Below are positions 33,000 to 41,250 of a DNA stretch of 64,000 bases, piece after piece. Position 1 is the stretch's first letter; each line of letters opens with the position of its first letter. The position numbers and the translations under genes were made by a program. The notes beneath the pieces are model-generated. The model ran no database searches, was not told where the DNA came from, and worked only from the letters and a program-made list of their open reading frames with translations. The DNA is from Thiofaba sp039822285 (GTDB taxonomy: Bacteria; Pseudomonadota; Gammaproteobacteria; Halothiobacillales; Halothiobacillaceae), in contig NZ_JBAJEY010000001.1 of assembly GCF_039822285.1 (NCBI RefSeq), forward strand, positions 806,001 to 870,000. The letters are read 5' to 3'.

Positions 33000-33351
33000 T
33001 GCTCACTCCTGCACGTTAGCAATTCTGTGGAGGCGGGTGATCCCGCTCCCGTCTGCACCCCGGATGCACACTTCCGGGCACGCAGTGCCTGACTTGAGGC
33101 GCCAACACAAGGACACCCACAGCCTAATAGTTTGGCCCGCGACGGAAGTCATGGGCAAATTGACTCAGCTTATTCAGCATAAGGACGCACACTGACAAGC
33201 ACTGACTCAATGGCCACGAACTTTAACTTTTCGCTAAAATATCAGCAATCACTAATCTTTTAATACCCTCGGCCCCGGATTTATCGGGCAATTTCGTCCC
33301 GGGGCGGGCATGCGGCATCATGCACACCCACCGGATTGGAGAGATCAAACC
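33000..33351. other. Divergent regulatory gap between soxC and moaE
   Basis: 352 bp, more AT-rich than its surroundings, with no gene seen. A weak minus-strand promoter for soxC is possible: -35 ATGACT (33147-33152 read on minus), a 17-bp spacer, and -10 TATTAG (33124-33129 read on minus). Two copies of TGACTCA lie upstream of it at 33161-33167 and 33203-33209. The ribosome-binding site of moaE (GGAGAG) ends the gap. No Moco riboswitch consensus was recognised. Confidence 0.5.
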
Positions 33352-33804
33352 ATGGTGCGCGTGCAAGTTGAGGACTTCGAACTCGGCACGGAGATCGCCC
33401 GCCTGCGGGCCGGGCAGCGGGATGTCGGCGCGGTGGCTGCCTTCCTCGGCACAGTGCGTGACATCAACAACGACAACCGAATCAGCACCCTCGAACTCGA
33501 GCACTATCCAGGCATGACCGAACGTGCGCTGGAAGACATCGAGACGAAGGCACGCGCGCGCTGGCCGCTCAACGGCGTGCTGATCATCCACCGCGTCGGC
33601 CCACTCCAGCCGGAGGACCAGATCGTGCTGGTCGCGGTCACGAGCAGGCATCGCCACGCCGCCTTCGAGGCCTGTGAGTACATCATGGACTACCTCAAGA
33701 CCCGCGCGCCCTTCTGGAAAAAGGAGGACACTCCGGAGGGCCCCCGCTGGGTCGATGCGCGCGAGAGCGACTTCGACGCCGCCGCACGCTGGGGGGACGC
33801 CTGA
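33352..33804 (+). CDS. moaE: Molybdopterin synthase catalytic subunit MoaE
   Basis: 150 residues. MoaE with MoaD-thiocarboxylate turns cyclic pyranopterin monophosphate into molybdopterin. Motifs: AAFLGTVRD (about residue 31), LELEHYPGM, VLIIHRVGPL, and the active-site block SRHRHAAFEACEYIMDYLKTRAPFWKKE with the catalytic lysines (about residues 102-130). ATG 33352 follows GGAGAG at an 8-base spacing. Its stop abuts the moeA ATG. No moaD is visible in the window, so the small subunit must be encoded elsewhere. Confidence 0.95.
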   Translation: MVRVQVEDFELGTEIARLRAGQRDVGAVAAFLGTVRDINNDNRISTLELEHYPGMTERALEDIETKARARWPLNGVLIIHRVGPLQPEDQIVLVAVTSRHRHAAFEACEYIMDYLKTRAPFWKKEDTPEGPRWVDARESDFDAAARWGDA

Positions 33805-35001
33805 ATGCTGGACTTCGCCAGCGCTCGCACCCTGTTGATCCAGGCGGCGCAGCCGATCGAGCGCCGCGCAACGCTGCCGATCGAGGCCTGCCTCGGCCGC
33901 ACCCTGGCTGCCGATGCGCGCGCCCTGAGCGACTCTCCGCCGGCGGATGTCAGCACCCTTGATGGCTATGCCATCGCCACGCGCGACCTCTCGCTCAAAG
34001 GCGAGACGCGCCTGCGCATCACCCAGCGGATCGCCGCAGGCCAGACCGGGGCGCCGCTGAGCCCCGGTTCCGCCGCTCGCATCTTCACCGGCGCCGCCCT
34101 GCCTCCGGGAGCGGACGCCATCGTTGCCCAGGAATCGGCCAGGTGCGAGGACGGAGACGTCATTTTCAAGCATCGCCCGGCCCCGTTCGAGGACGTGCGC
34201 CGGCAGGGCGCCGACTTTCGCGCGGGCGAGGTGCTGGTGCCTGCGGGGACCCGCCTGGGCCCCACCCACCTCGGGCTTGCCGCATCGGGCGGCATCGCCG
34301 AGCTTGAGGTCCACGACCGGCTGCGGGTGGCCCTGCTGACCAGCGGCGACGAGGTCACCCCTCCCGTCCAGCCCCTCGCCCCCGGCCACATCTACAATGC
34401 CAACGCCCCGATGCTCCGGGGGCTGCTCGAACAGCTCGGCTGCACCATCAGCCATGCCCTGCACCTGCCGGACGACTTTGCCGCCACCCGTACGGCCCTC
34501 GAGCGCCTGGCCGGCGAATGCGACGTCATCCTCACCTCCGGCGGGGTGTCGGTCGGTGAGGAGGACCACATCAAGGCCGCGGTCGAATCGCTCGGCCGCA
34601 TCGACCTGTGGAAGGTGCGCATGAAGCCGGGCAAGCCGCTCGCCTTCGGGCAGGTGGCCGGCACGCCGTTCATCGGCCTGCCCGGCAACCCGGTCTCCGG
34701 CTTCGCCACCTTCCTGCTGTTCGCCAAGCCCTTCCTGCTCGCCCGCATGGGTGCCCGCGTGCCACCCTTGCGCCCGCTCCAGCTGCCCGCCGCCTTTGCC
34801 CGCCCCGTCGCCTCCGACCGGCGCGAATTCGCCCGCGCACGGATCACGGCCGACCAGCGCGTCGCACTGTACGTCAACCAGGGCTCCGGCATCCTCAGCT
34901 CGCTCACCTGGGCGGATGCCTTGGCCGAAATCCCCGAACACGTCACCATCGCCCATGGCGACCTTGTCCATGTCCACCTGCTCGCGGAGCTGCTCGCATG
35001 A
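33805..35001 (+). CDS. moeA: Molybdopterin molybdenumtransferase MoeA
   Basis: 398 residues. MoeA inserts molybdate into adenylylated molybdopterin to form Moco. Visible signatures are STLDGYAI, LPPGADAIVAQE, LLTSGDEV, YNANAPML, LTSGGVSVGEEDHIK (about residue 245), KPGKPLAFGQ and GLPGNPVSGFATF (about 292). The length is standard. It starts one base after the moaE stop, and its TGA overlaps the moaC ATG (ATGA), so moaE-moeA-moaC is one coupled unit. Confidence 0.95.
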   Translation: MLDFASARTLLIQAAQPIERRATLPIEACLGRTLAADARALSDSPPADVSTLDGYAIATRDLSLKGETRLRITQRIAAGQTGAPLSPGSAARIFTGAALPPGADAIVAQESARCEDGDVIFKHRPAPFEDVRRQGADFRAGEVLVPAGTRLGPTHLGLAASGGIAELEVHDRLRVALLTSGDEVTPPVQPLAPGHIYNANAPMLRGLLEQLGCTISHALHLPDDFAATRTALERLAGECDVILTSGGVSVGEEDHIKAAVESLGRIDLWKVRMKPGKPLAFGQVAGTPFIGLPGNPVSGFATFLLFAKPFLLARMGARVPPLRPLQLPAAFARPVASDRREFARARITADQRVALYVNQGSGILSSLTWADALAEIPEHVTIAHGDLVHVHLLAELLA

Positions 35002-35519
35002 GTGAACCGGTATCCAGCACCCTGACCCACATCGACGAAACCGGCGCCGCGCGCATGGTGGACGTGGGTGACAAGCTTGAGACCCGCCGCGAGGCCACCG
35101 CCCAGGCGATCGTGCGCATGAAGCCCGAAACCCTCGCCCTGATCGTCGAGGGCAAGCACAAGAAAGGCGACGTGCTGGCCGTGGCGCGCATTGCCGGGAT
35201 CATGGCCGCCAAGCGCACGCCGGACCTGATCCCGCTCTGCCACCCGCTGCTTTTGACCAAGGTCGAGGTCACGCTCGAACCGATGACGGAGGAGAGCAGC
35301 ATCTACATCACCGCCACCTGCGCCCTCAAGGGCCAGACCGGGGTGGAGATGGAGGCCCTCACCGCTGCAAGCGTGGCCGCGCTGACCATCTACGACATGT
35401 GCAAGGCGGTCGACCGCGGCATGGTCATCGACCGTATCGGCATCCTGGAGAAGAAGGGCGGCAAGAGCGGCCACTGGCAGATGCTGCCCGAGCAAGGGCT
35501 GGCCCGGATCGGCGACTAG
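34998..35519 (+). CDS. moaC: Cyclic pyranopterin monophosphate synthase MoaC
   Basis: 173 residues. MoaC closes the cyclic phosphate ring in the first stage of molybdopterin synthesis, using the product of MoaA. Conserved blocks are KKGDVLAVARIAGIMAAKRTPDLIPLCHPLLLTKVEV (about residues 52-88) and KGQTGVEMEALTAASVAALTIYDMCKAVD with the active-site Lys and Asp residues. The length is normal. It overlaps moeA by four bases and is followed by a 224-bp gap before moaA. Confidence 0.95.
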   Translation: MSEPVSSTLTHIDETGAARMVDVGDKLETRREATAQAIVRMKPETLALIVEGKHKKGDVLAVARIAGIMAAKRTPDLIPLCHPLLLTKVEVTLEPMTEESSIYITATCALKGQTGVEMEALTAASVAALTIYDMCKAVDRGMVIDRIGILEKKGGKSGHWQMLPEQGLARIGD

Positions 35520-35559
35520 CCACGCACCGCAAGAGTTGCATCCAGCATTTTTTTCGGAT

Positions 35560-35587
35560 AGCGTTATATCCCATTGGGAATAACGCT
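35560..35587. promoter_or_regulatory. Inverted repeat between moaC and moaA
   Basis: AGCGTTAT (35560-35567) and ATAACGCT (35580-35587), with inner TCCC/GGGA arms around ATT, make an almost continuous 12-bp hairpin with one unpaired A. No T-run follows on either strand, so an operator or leader structure is as likely as a terminator. TACAAT at 35701-35706 is a possible -10 box for moaA further downstream, without a clear -35. Confidence 0.4.
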
Positions 35588-35743
35588 CCTGCACGCAGCC
35601 GTGGAATGCACACCCATCCCTTGGATGGTTCATGGCTGCCCTCAAGGCCAGGCCATACAAGCCATAAAGGGAACTAATCGAGCATCGTAAATTAGACTTT
35701 TACAATATACCTGCTCTTCCCCTACCGTTATGTTCACTCGAAC

Positions 35744-36766
35744 ATGGCGAGATATGGCTTCGTGACAAGCTTGATCGACCCCTTTGGTCGCAAAATCGAA
35801 TACCTGCGTCTGTCGGTCACGGATCGCTGCGACCTGCGCTGCTTCTACTGCATGCCAGAGGGCTTCAAGGACTTCGAGGAGCCGGCCCACTGGCTGACCT
35901 TCGACGAAATCGAGCGTGTCGTCGGTGTCATGCAGGAGATGGGCCTTGCGCGCGTCCGCATCACCGGTGGAGAGCCGCTGGTGCGCAAGGATGTCGATCA
36001 GCTTGCCCGCCGCCTCAAACAAGGCGCGGGCATCGCGGACCTCTCCCTCTCCACCAATGCCACCCGCCTTGCCAGGCACGCCCGCGCCCTGCGCGAAGGC
36101 GGTGTCGACCGCCTCAACATCAGCCTCGACACCCTGCGTCCTGAGCGCTTCAAGGACATCACCCAGGGGCGCCTGGACAAGGTCATGGACGGCATCCTCA
36201 CCGCCAAGGCCGAGGGCTTTGCACCGATCAAGATCAACATGGTGGCGATGAAGGGCGTGAACGACGACGAGATCGGCGACATGCTCGAATTCTGCGTCGA
36301 GCACGGCTTCACCCTGCGCCTGATCGAGACCATGCCGATGGGCGACACCGGACGCTCGGCCACCGACCACTACCTCGACCTGCAGGCGGTGAAGAAGCAG
36401 CTGGCCGAACGCTTCGAGCTCCTCCCCACCCTCGACGGCTCGATCGACGGTGGACTCATCTACGGCGGCGGCCCGGCGCGCTACATGCGTGTGGCCGGCA
36501 CCCAGACCCACATCGGCTTCATCACGCCCATCTCCCAGCACTTCTGCGAGACCTGCAACCGGGTCCGCCTGTCGGTCGATGGCACCCTCTACATGTGCCT
36601 TGGGCAGGAACACAACTACCCGCTGCGCGACCTGCTGCGCCGTGGCATCCCGGACGACGAGCTCAAAGAGGCCCTGATCGCCGCCATCGCCCTCAAGCCG
36701 GAGCGGCATGAGTTCCGTGAGCAGCCGACCAAGATCGTGCGCTTTATGTCCATGACCGGCGGTTGA
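35744..36766 (+). CDS. moaA: GTP 3',8-cyclase MoaA
   Basis: 340-residue radical SAM enzyme that rearranges GTP in the first step of Moco synthesis. The SAM-cluster motif is CDLRCFYCMP (about residue 28), followed by ITGGEPLVRKD (about 74). The second, substrate-binding 4Fe-4S cluster has FCETCNRVRLSVDGTLYMCL (about 267). The C-terminus ends in the essential Gly-Gly (MSMTGG). Starts at 35744 (ATG) or 35762 (GTG) are both possible, and neither has a strong ribosome-binding site. It belongs with moaE-moeA-moaC on the same strand and, by position, supplies SoxC. Confidence 0.95.
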   Translation: MARYGFVTSLIDPFGRKIEYLRLSVTDRCDLRCFYCMPEGFKDFEEPAHWLTFDEIERVVGVMQEMGLARVRITGGEPLVRKDVDQLARRLKQGAGIADLSLSTNATRLARHARALREGGVDRLNISLDTLRPERFKDITQGRLDKVMDGILTAKAEGFAPIKINMVAMKGVNDDEIGDMLEFCVEHGFTLRLIETMPMGDTGRSATDHYLDLQAVKKQLAERFELLPTLDGSIDGGLIYGGGPARYMRVAGTQTHIGFITPISQHFCETCNRVRLSVDGTLYMCLGQEHNYPLRDLLRRGIPDDELKEALIAAIALKPERHEFREQPTKIVRFMSMTGG

Positions 36767-36770
36767 TTCA

Positions 36771-36822
36771 TCGGCCCGGGGGCGGGCCTCCTACCCGGTA
36801 GGAGCGGCGCCCCGCCGCGATC
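36771..36822. repeat. REP-like repeat pair (family A) after moaA
   Basis: An inverted arm (36771-36794, TCGGCCCGGGGGCGGGCC...) and a second arm (36797-36822, GGTAGGAGCGGCGCCCCGCC...) face each other around CC. This is the cleanest two-arm unit of the family in the window. Confidence 0.75.
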
Positions 36823-36873
36823 AAACGATCGGGGACAGCCACCAAGGCAGGACGCCCATCCTCGACGCTACCC

Positions 36874-38226
36874 CTACCCAACCATCCGCTCCGCCAGCGC
36901 CCAACCGTTGCGGATGCAATCCGAAACCGCCACCCCATCCCGCCAGTTCGCCCGCGTCCACAGCCCCGGCAGGCCAGAGAGCGCCGTATCCAGCGCGGCA
37001 AGGCGCTCGAGATGCCCCAGCTCGTATTGCGGGATGGCACGCGGCCAGCGGCTGATGTGCGTCATCACGGGCGGGGCACGGAAGCCGAGGATGGGGCCGA
37101 GGTCATCCAACACGCGCTCGATCACCCGCGCATCACCCCAGTCGCCGACCTCCTCATGACGGCGTCCACCGATGAAGGCGGTGAGCACGACCTGCCCTTC
37201 CGGTGCCCGCCCCTCGAACAGGGTGCTGGAAAACAGCGCTCCGAGGGTGGTGCGGCGCTCCTTGGACGGGATCAGCACGCCGAAGCCATCCAGGGGGTGG
37301 GCGACGTCCTCCCGGCGGAAGCCAAGCGCGACCGAGGCCACCGGCGGATAGGGAATCTCGCGCAGGGCATTCACCGCCTCGCCAAGATGCGGCTCCAGCA
37401 GGTCCGCCACGGCGGCCGCGGGCAGGGCGAGGACCACGTGCCTGGCCGTGAACATCCCATGGGGCGTCTCCACCTGCCAGCCGCCCTCCACCGGCCGCAG
37501 GCCCGTGGCGGGGGTTGAGAGAAAAAGGCGCTCACTTAAAACCGCGGCCAGGGCCTCGGTCAGCTGGCCCAAACCCCGCTCGAACGACAGCATCTGGCCA
37601 ACCGGCCCCGTCTGCACCTCGGCCTTGCGCGCGGCCCAGGCCTTCTTCAACGCCCCTCTGAGCAGCGAACCGTGCTCGTGCTCCAGGGCATAGACCCTGG
37701 CCGTCGCTGCGCGCACCGAAAGCCGCTCGGGATCACCCGCGTACACCCCGGACACAAACGGGTCGATCGCCCAGTCGAGGAATTCCTGCCCCAGCCTGCG
37801 GCGGACGAAGGCGGCCACACTCTCCTCCTGGTCGGCAGGCTTGATGAAGGGCTCCGCAAGAAGCCGCAGCTTGCCCTTGAGGGAGAACAAGCGGGTGGTC
37901 AGAAACGCCGGCGGCGAGCCAGGCAGCGGCACCGCCCGGCCATCGCGCACCACATAGCGCCGCTTCGCCTCGCGGTTGGCCTCACGCGCAACCTCGCGCA
38001 GGCCAAGCCCGTCGATGAGCTGGCGGATGGCCGGGGCGTTGTCGAGCAGGGTGTTCGGCCCCGCCTCGAGCAGATACCCATCGAGGGCATGCGTCATCAC
38101 ATTGCCCCCCGCCCGCGGCGCCGCCTCGATCACCGCGACATCCACGCCCCGCTGGCGCAGGAAAAAGGCCGTCGAGAGACCGGAAATCCCGGCCCCGATC
38201 ACCAGCGTCTCAACATCCCGACCCAT
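36874..38226 (-). CDS. hemY: Protoporphyrinogen oxidase, HemY type
   Basis: 450-residue FAD-dependent oxygen-utilising oxidase that makes protoporphyrin IX in heme synthesis. The dinucleotide-binding opening is LVIGAGISGLSTAFFLRQRGVDVAVIEAAPRAGG. LLEAGPNTLLDN and DWAIDPFVSGVYAGDPERLSVRAA match HemY proteins, as does the C-terminal FAD contact block LPGLWTRANWRDGVAVSDCIRNGWALAE. The length is typical. The 5' end overlaps the end of the upstream DMT transporter gene by 28 bp, so they are probably co-transcribed. Confidence 0.93.
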   Translation of the reverse strand: MGRDVETLVIGAGISGLSTAFFLRQRGVDVAVIEAAPRAGGNVMTHALDGYLLEAGPNTLLDNAPAIRQLIDGLGLREVAREANREAKRRYVVRDGRAVPLPGSPPAFLTTRLFSLKGKLRLLAEPFIKPADQEESVAAFVRRRLGQEFLDWAIDPFVSGVYAGDPERLSVRAATARVYALEHEHGSLLRGALKKAWAARKAEVQTGPVGQMLSFERGLGQLTEALAAVLSERLFLSTPATGLRPVEGGWQVETPHGMFTARHVVLALPAAAVADLLEPHLGEAVNALREIPYPPVASVALGFRREDVAHPLDGFGVLIPSKERRTTLGALFSSTLFEGRAPEGQVVLTAFIGGRRHEEVGDWGDARVIERVLDDLGPILGFRAPPVMTHISRWPRAIPQYELGHLERLAALDTALSGLPGLWTRANWRDGVAVSDCIRNGWALAERMVG

Positions 38227-39092
38227 GCCCCTATCCTCCCAAGTTGAATATCGCGCCCCTGGGCCAGCAGCAACCCGCCCAGCACCAGTGCCGTGCCAAG
38301 CATCGCCTGCGGCGGGAGCACCTCATCCTGCACCACCCAACCGAGCCATAATGCCAACACCGGGGCCATCAGGGTGATCAGCCCCATCAGCGACGCTGGC
38401 AGGTGTTGCAGGGCATAAAAAAACAACATGAAACCGAACACCGAACCAAAGACCGCAAGGTAGATGATCGAACCCCAGGTGCGCAGCCCCGCATGCTCGG
38501 GCCATTGCCCGTCGAAGATCCACCAGACGACGACATACAGCAACGCCGAGAGCCACAGTGCACCGACGCTGATCACACCACCGGAGATGGGGGCGTGCAC
38601 CTTCTTCACCAGCACCGTGCTTGCGGCATGCATCAAGGCACTGGACAGCATGGCCAGCACGGCCAGCCCACCGACGCTCTCGAGCGAAATCCGGTCGTGG
38701 AAGATCAGCGCCAGCCCGCCAAAGGCCACCAGCATCCCGACCACGCCATACCAGGTCAGGCGCTCCCCAAGCCACCAGGCCGCGAGCAGGCTGGTAAAGA
38801 TGGGCGCAGTGCCGAACAGCACCGAGATCATGCCGCTCGGCAGATACTGCGCGGCCCAGTAGGTGGAAAGCATGCCGCCGAAGATGGCGAGGCTCCCCGC
38901 CGCATAGGCCAAAAGCGCGCGCGGGGTGTAGACCATGCGCAGCCCAAGCAGACGCAGCACCGGGATCGCGACCAGTGCGCCGAGCACCATGCGCGCCATC
39001 ACGCCGAACAGGAAGCCGGCCTCCATACCGCTCCACTGGATGCCAAGCGGCGTGGTGGCCCAGATGAAGACCACGGCGACATAGGCCAGCAT
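38199..39092 (-). CDS. EamA/DMT-family membrane exporter
   Basis: 297 residues, ten predicted TM helices in two EamA repeats (first about 1-140, second about 150-290). Typical pieces are VVFIWATTPLGIQWSG, YWAAQYLPSGMISVLFGTAPIFTSLLAAWWLGERLTW and LPASLMGLITLMAPVLALWLGW. Family members export amino acids, drugs or metabolites, and the substrate cannot be read here. ATG 39092 was chosen because upstream in-frame codons lie in the family B repeat at 39150-39200 and encode a low-complexity Pro/Gly stretch. The stop overlaps the hemY start. Confidence 0.85.
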   Translation of the reverse strand: MLAYVAVVFIWATTPLGIQWSGMEAGFLFGVMARMVLGALVAIPVLRLLGLRMVYTPRALLAYAAGSLAIFGGMLSTYWAAQYLPSGMISVLFGTAPIFTSLLAAWWLGERLTWYGVVGMLVAFGGLALIFHDRISLESVGGLAVLAMLSSALMHAASTVLVKKVHAPISGGVISVGALWLSALLYVVVWWIFDGQWPEHAGLRTWGSIIYLAVFGSVFGFMLFFYALQHLPASLMGLITLMAPVLALWLGWVVQDEVLPPQAMLGTALVLGGLLLAQGRDIQLGRIGAWVGMLRRW

Positions 39093-39149
39093 CAAGCGGC
39101 TGCGGGAAGGTGAGGCGGGCAAGACGGTTATGGAAACGTTGGACAGAGG

Positions 39150-39200
39150 ACCCTCCCCTCCCCCTTGACGGGGGAGGGGCTGGGGGAGAGGGTGATCACC
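39150..39200. repeat. Dispersed GC-rich palindrome (family B), copy 4
   Basis: CCCCTCCCCC facing GGGGGAGGGG around a TTGAC loop, followed by CTGGGGGAGAGGG, in the gap between the aldehyde dehydrogenase and the DMT gene. Confidence 0.7.
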
Positions 39201-39278
39201 CATTGCAAATGCAGCGCCCCCCTCTTACCCAGCGAGGGGGAATGGACAAGCCACGTTCCGGGGTTTTGGGCATGTTCT

Positions 39279-40643
39279 TCACCCCACCCACAGGGTCTTT
39301 ACATTGGTAAAGGCCCGCAGCCCCTGCACGCCCAACTCACGCCCAAGGCCCGAGGCCTTGATGCCGCCGAACGGCAGGCGCGGATCACTCTTGACCATCC
39401 CGTTGACGAAGGCCGCTCCACACTCCAGGGCCCGCGCCACCCCCTCGCCACGTGTCACGTCGCGCGTCCACACGCTACCGCCCAGGCCAAAACGGCTGGC
39501 ATTGGCGAGCTCCAGGGCATGCATGTCATCGTGCGCGACCGTCACGCTGGCCACCGGGCCAAAGATCTCCTGCTCGAAGGCCGTCACACCCGGTGTGACA
39601 TCGGTCAGCAGCGTGGCGTGCATGCCCGCGTGCGTTCCCTGGATGATGGTTCCCCCAAGACGCAGGCTGGCCCCCTCGCGCAGGCTGGCCTGCACCTGAC
39701 CGAGCACCTCATCGCGCAGGTCCGCGCGCGCCAGCGGTCCGAGGTCGGTGTCCTCATGCAGGGGGTCACCGTAGCGCAGGGTGGCGATGCGCTCGACCAG
39801 CCCCTCAATGAACGCCTCCGCCAAGGATGAATGCACGATAAAGCGCTTGGCGGCAATGCAGCTTTGTCCCCCATTCTGGAAACGCGCCCGCACCGCCTGA
39901 TCCAGGGTGACATCGAGGTCCGCATCCTCCAGCACGAGGAAGGCATCCGAACCACCCAGCTCCATCACACACGGCTTCAAGGCCGCCCCGGCCACCGCTG
40001 CCACCTTGCGCCCTGCCGCCTCGCTGCCAGTCAGCGTCACCCCATGCACGCGATGATCCTCGATCAGCGCGGGGATGCGCTCCGCCCTCACCAAAAGCGT
40101 CTGAAATGCCCCCTCCGGCGCACCGGCGTCGCGGAACAGGGCCTCCAGCGCCAGGGCACACTGAGGCACGTTCGAGGCGTGCTTGAGCAAGAAGGTGTTG
40201 CCCGCCATGAGGATGGGCGCGGCCGCGCGGATCACCTGCCAGAACGGGAAGTTCCACGGCATGATGCCGAGGATGGTTCCGAGCGGCTCGTACACCACGG
40301 CACTTTTGGCTGCATCCGTCGCCACCGGCTCATCCGCAAGCCAGCCCTCGGCATGCTCGGCATAAAACTCACAGGCCCAGGCGCACTTGAGCACTTCCGC
40401 CCGCCCTTCGCGCACCGGCTTGCCCATCTCCTGCGCCATCAGCGCGGCATAAGCCCCCTGGCGCTCACGCAGCAGGCGGGCCACCGCCTGAAGCATGACG
40501 GCACGGGGGGCAAAACCACCCTCGCGCCAAATGCGCGAGATGGCAGCAGCCCGCTGCAAGGCCCGTTCGATGCGGCCCTCATCATGCGCTGGGAGGCGGG
40601 CGAGACATCCACCGGTGTAGGGATTGATCGAGAGGAATGCCAT
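39279..40643 (-). CDS. NAD(P)-dependent aldehyde dehydrogenase, succinate-semialdehyde dehydrogenase (Sad/GabD) type
   Basis: 454 residues. The opening AFLSINPYTGG and overall length match Sad/YneI-type succinate semialdehyde dehydrogenases. Catalytic parts: PWNFPFWQVIRAAAP (about residue 129), general base Glu in VMELGGSDAFLV (about 228), nucleophile Cys in NGGQSCIAAKRF (about 262), then EIFGPVASV and PFGGIKASGLGRELG. The substrate is inferred by family resemblance only. ATG 40643 is preceded by a close GAGGA. It stands alone, with no gabT neighbour. Confidence 0.88.
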   Translation of the reverse strand: MAFLSINPYTGGCLARLPAHDEGRIERALQRAAAISRIWREGGFAPRAVMLQAVARLLRERQGAYAALMAQEMGKPVREGRAEVLKCAWACEFYAEHAEGWLADEPVATDAAKSAVVYEPLGTILGIMPWNFPFWQVIRAAAPILMAGNTFLLKHASNVPQCALALEALFRDAGAPEGAFQTLLVRAERIPALIEDHRVHGVTLTGSEAAGRKVAAVAGAALKPCVMELGGSDAFLVLEDADLDVTLDQAVRARFQNGGQSCIAAKRFIVHSSLAEAFIEGLVERIATLRYGDPLHEDTDLGPLARADLRDEVLGQVQASLREGASLRLGGTIIQGTHAGMHATLLTDVTPGVTAFEQEIFGPVASVTVAHDDMHALELANASRFGLGGSVWTRDVTRGEGVARALECGAAFVNGMVKSDPRLPFGGIKASGLGRELGVQGLRAFTNVKTLWVG

Positions 40644-40724
40644 ACGTCCTCAAAAAGCCATTTACGAAGAACATGTAGATGGCGGGCCCCGCATCTACCG
40701 TAAAAACTCGAGCCGTCCAAGAAA

Positions 40725-40747
40725 CAAGGCCGGGAACCCCGGCCTTG
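40725..40747 (-). terminator. Intrinsic terminator of the host-attachment-family gene
   Basis: CAAGGCCGGG (40725-40734) and CCCGGCCTTG (40738-40747) form a perfect 10-bp stem with a 3-nt loop. On the minus strand it is followed by TTTCTT. Confidence 0.8.
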
Positions 40748-40773
40748 GCTTTGGCTGACACGAATTCAATGAT

Positions 40774-41250
40774 TCACAGCTTGGCGGGCAAGTGCTCGCG
40801 AATCTGCTCAGCCGGGAAGTGCGTGAGCTCCTTGTGGAACTCGCCTGCCAGCTTGGCATGAACAGCCTTGTCGGTCGCGTCGCGCAACAGCCCCAGAAAA
40901 TGCGGCGGCGCCACCACATAGAGGCGATCGTACTCAGCCGCGTCAGCATGCAGGGTTTCGGCCACCTCCTTGGCGAAGCGGATGGCCTCCTCCTCCTTGG
41001 GGGAGACCTTCTCATCCATCCCAAACTTGCTGTGCATCCCCGGCACGCTGCTCATCCCCGGTGCATCCGAGGCCATCTCGCTCGCCTTCCGCAGAGATTC
41101 CGGATGGCTCAGATCCTTGATCTCGACCAGGGCACCGACCAGCACCTCACCCGAAGGCGCGTACTGGGAACCTCCATGCGCGGAAACCCCTTCTTCAACG
41201 CGGAAGAAGCGTGCACGCGCCGCATCGGCTACTACGACCCAAGTCTTCAT
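40774..41250 (-). CDS. Host attachment family protein (PF10116-like)
   Basis: 158 residues. The opening MKTWVVVADAARARFFRVE and the C-terminal half YDRLYVVAPPHFLGLLRDATDKAVHAKLAGEFHKELTHFP are characteristic of the family named for an Agrobacterium protein required for attachment to host cells; the fold resembles eRF1/peptidyl-release-like domains. In free-living bacteria the role is unknown and may concern stress or translation. ATG 41250 has AAGGGG about ten bases upstream; an in-frame ATG at 41280 would add ten residues. Monocistronic with its own terminator. Confidence 0.85.
   Translation of the reverse strand: MKTWVVVADAARARFFRVEEGVSAHGGSQYAPSGEVLVGALVEIKDLSHPESLRKASEMASDAPGMSSVPGMHSKFGMDEKVSPKEEEAIRFAKEVAETLHADAAEYDRLYVVAPPHFLGLLRDATDKAVHAKLAGEFHKELTHFPAEQIREHLPAKL

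Noticed and set aside
31602..33092. Long plus-strand open frame antisense to soxC
   Set aside because: No motif, no ribosome-binding site, and it also spans the soxC start and part of the regulatory gap. A shadow of soxC.
33000..33351. Moco riboswitch before moaE
   Set aside because: I looked for the conserved GC-rich multi-stem consensus and did not find it. The leader is AT-rich with no matching core.
39093..39203. Longer N-terminus for the DMT exporter
   Set aside because: The extra residues come from a dispersed palindrome and are Pro/Gly-rich. The first TM helix begins right after ATG 39092.
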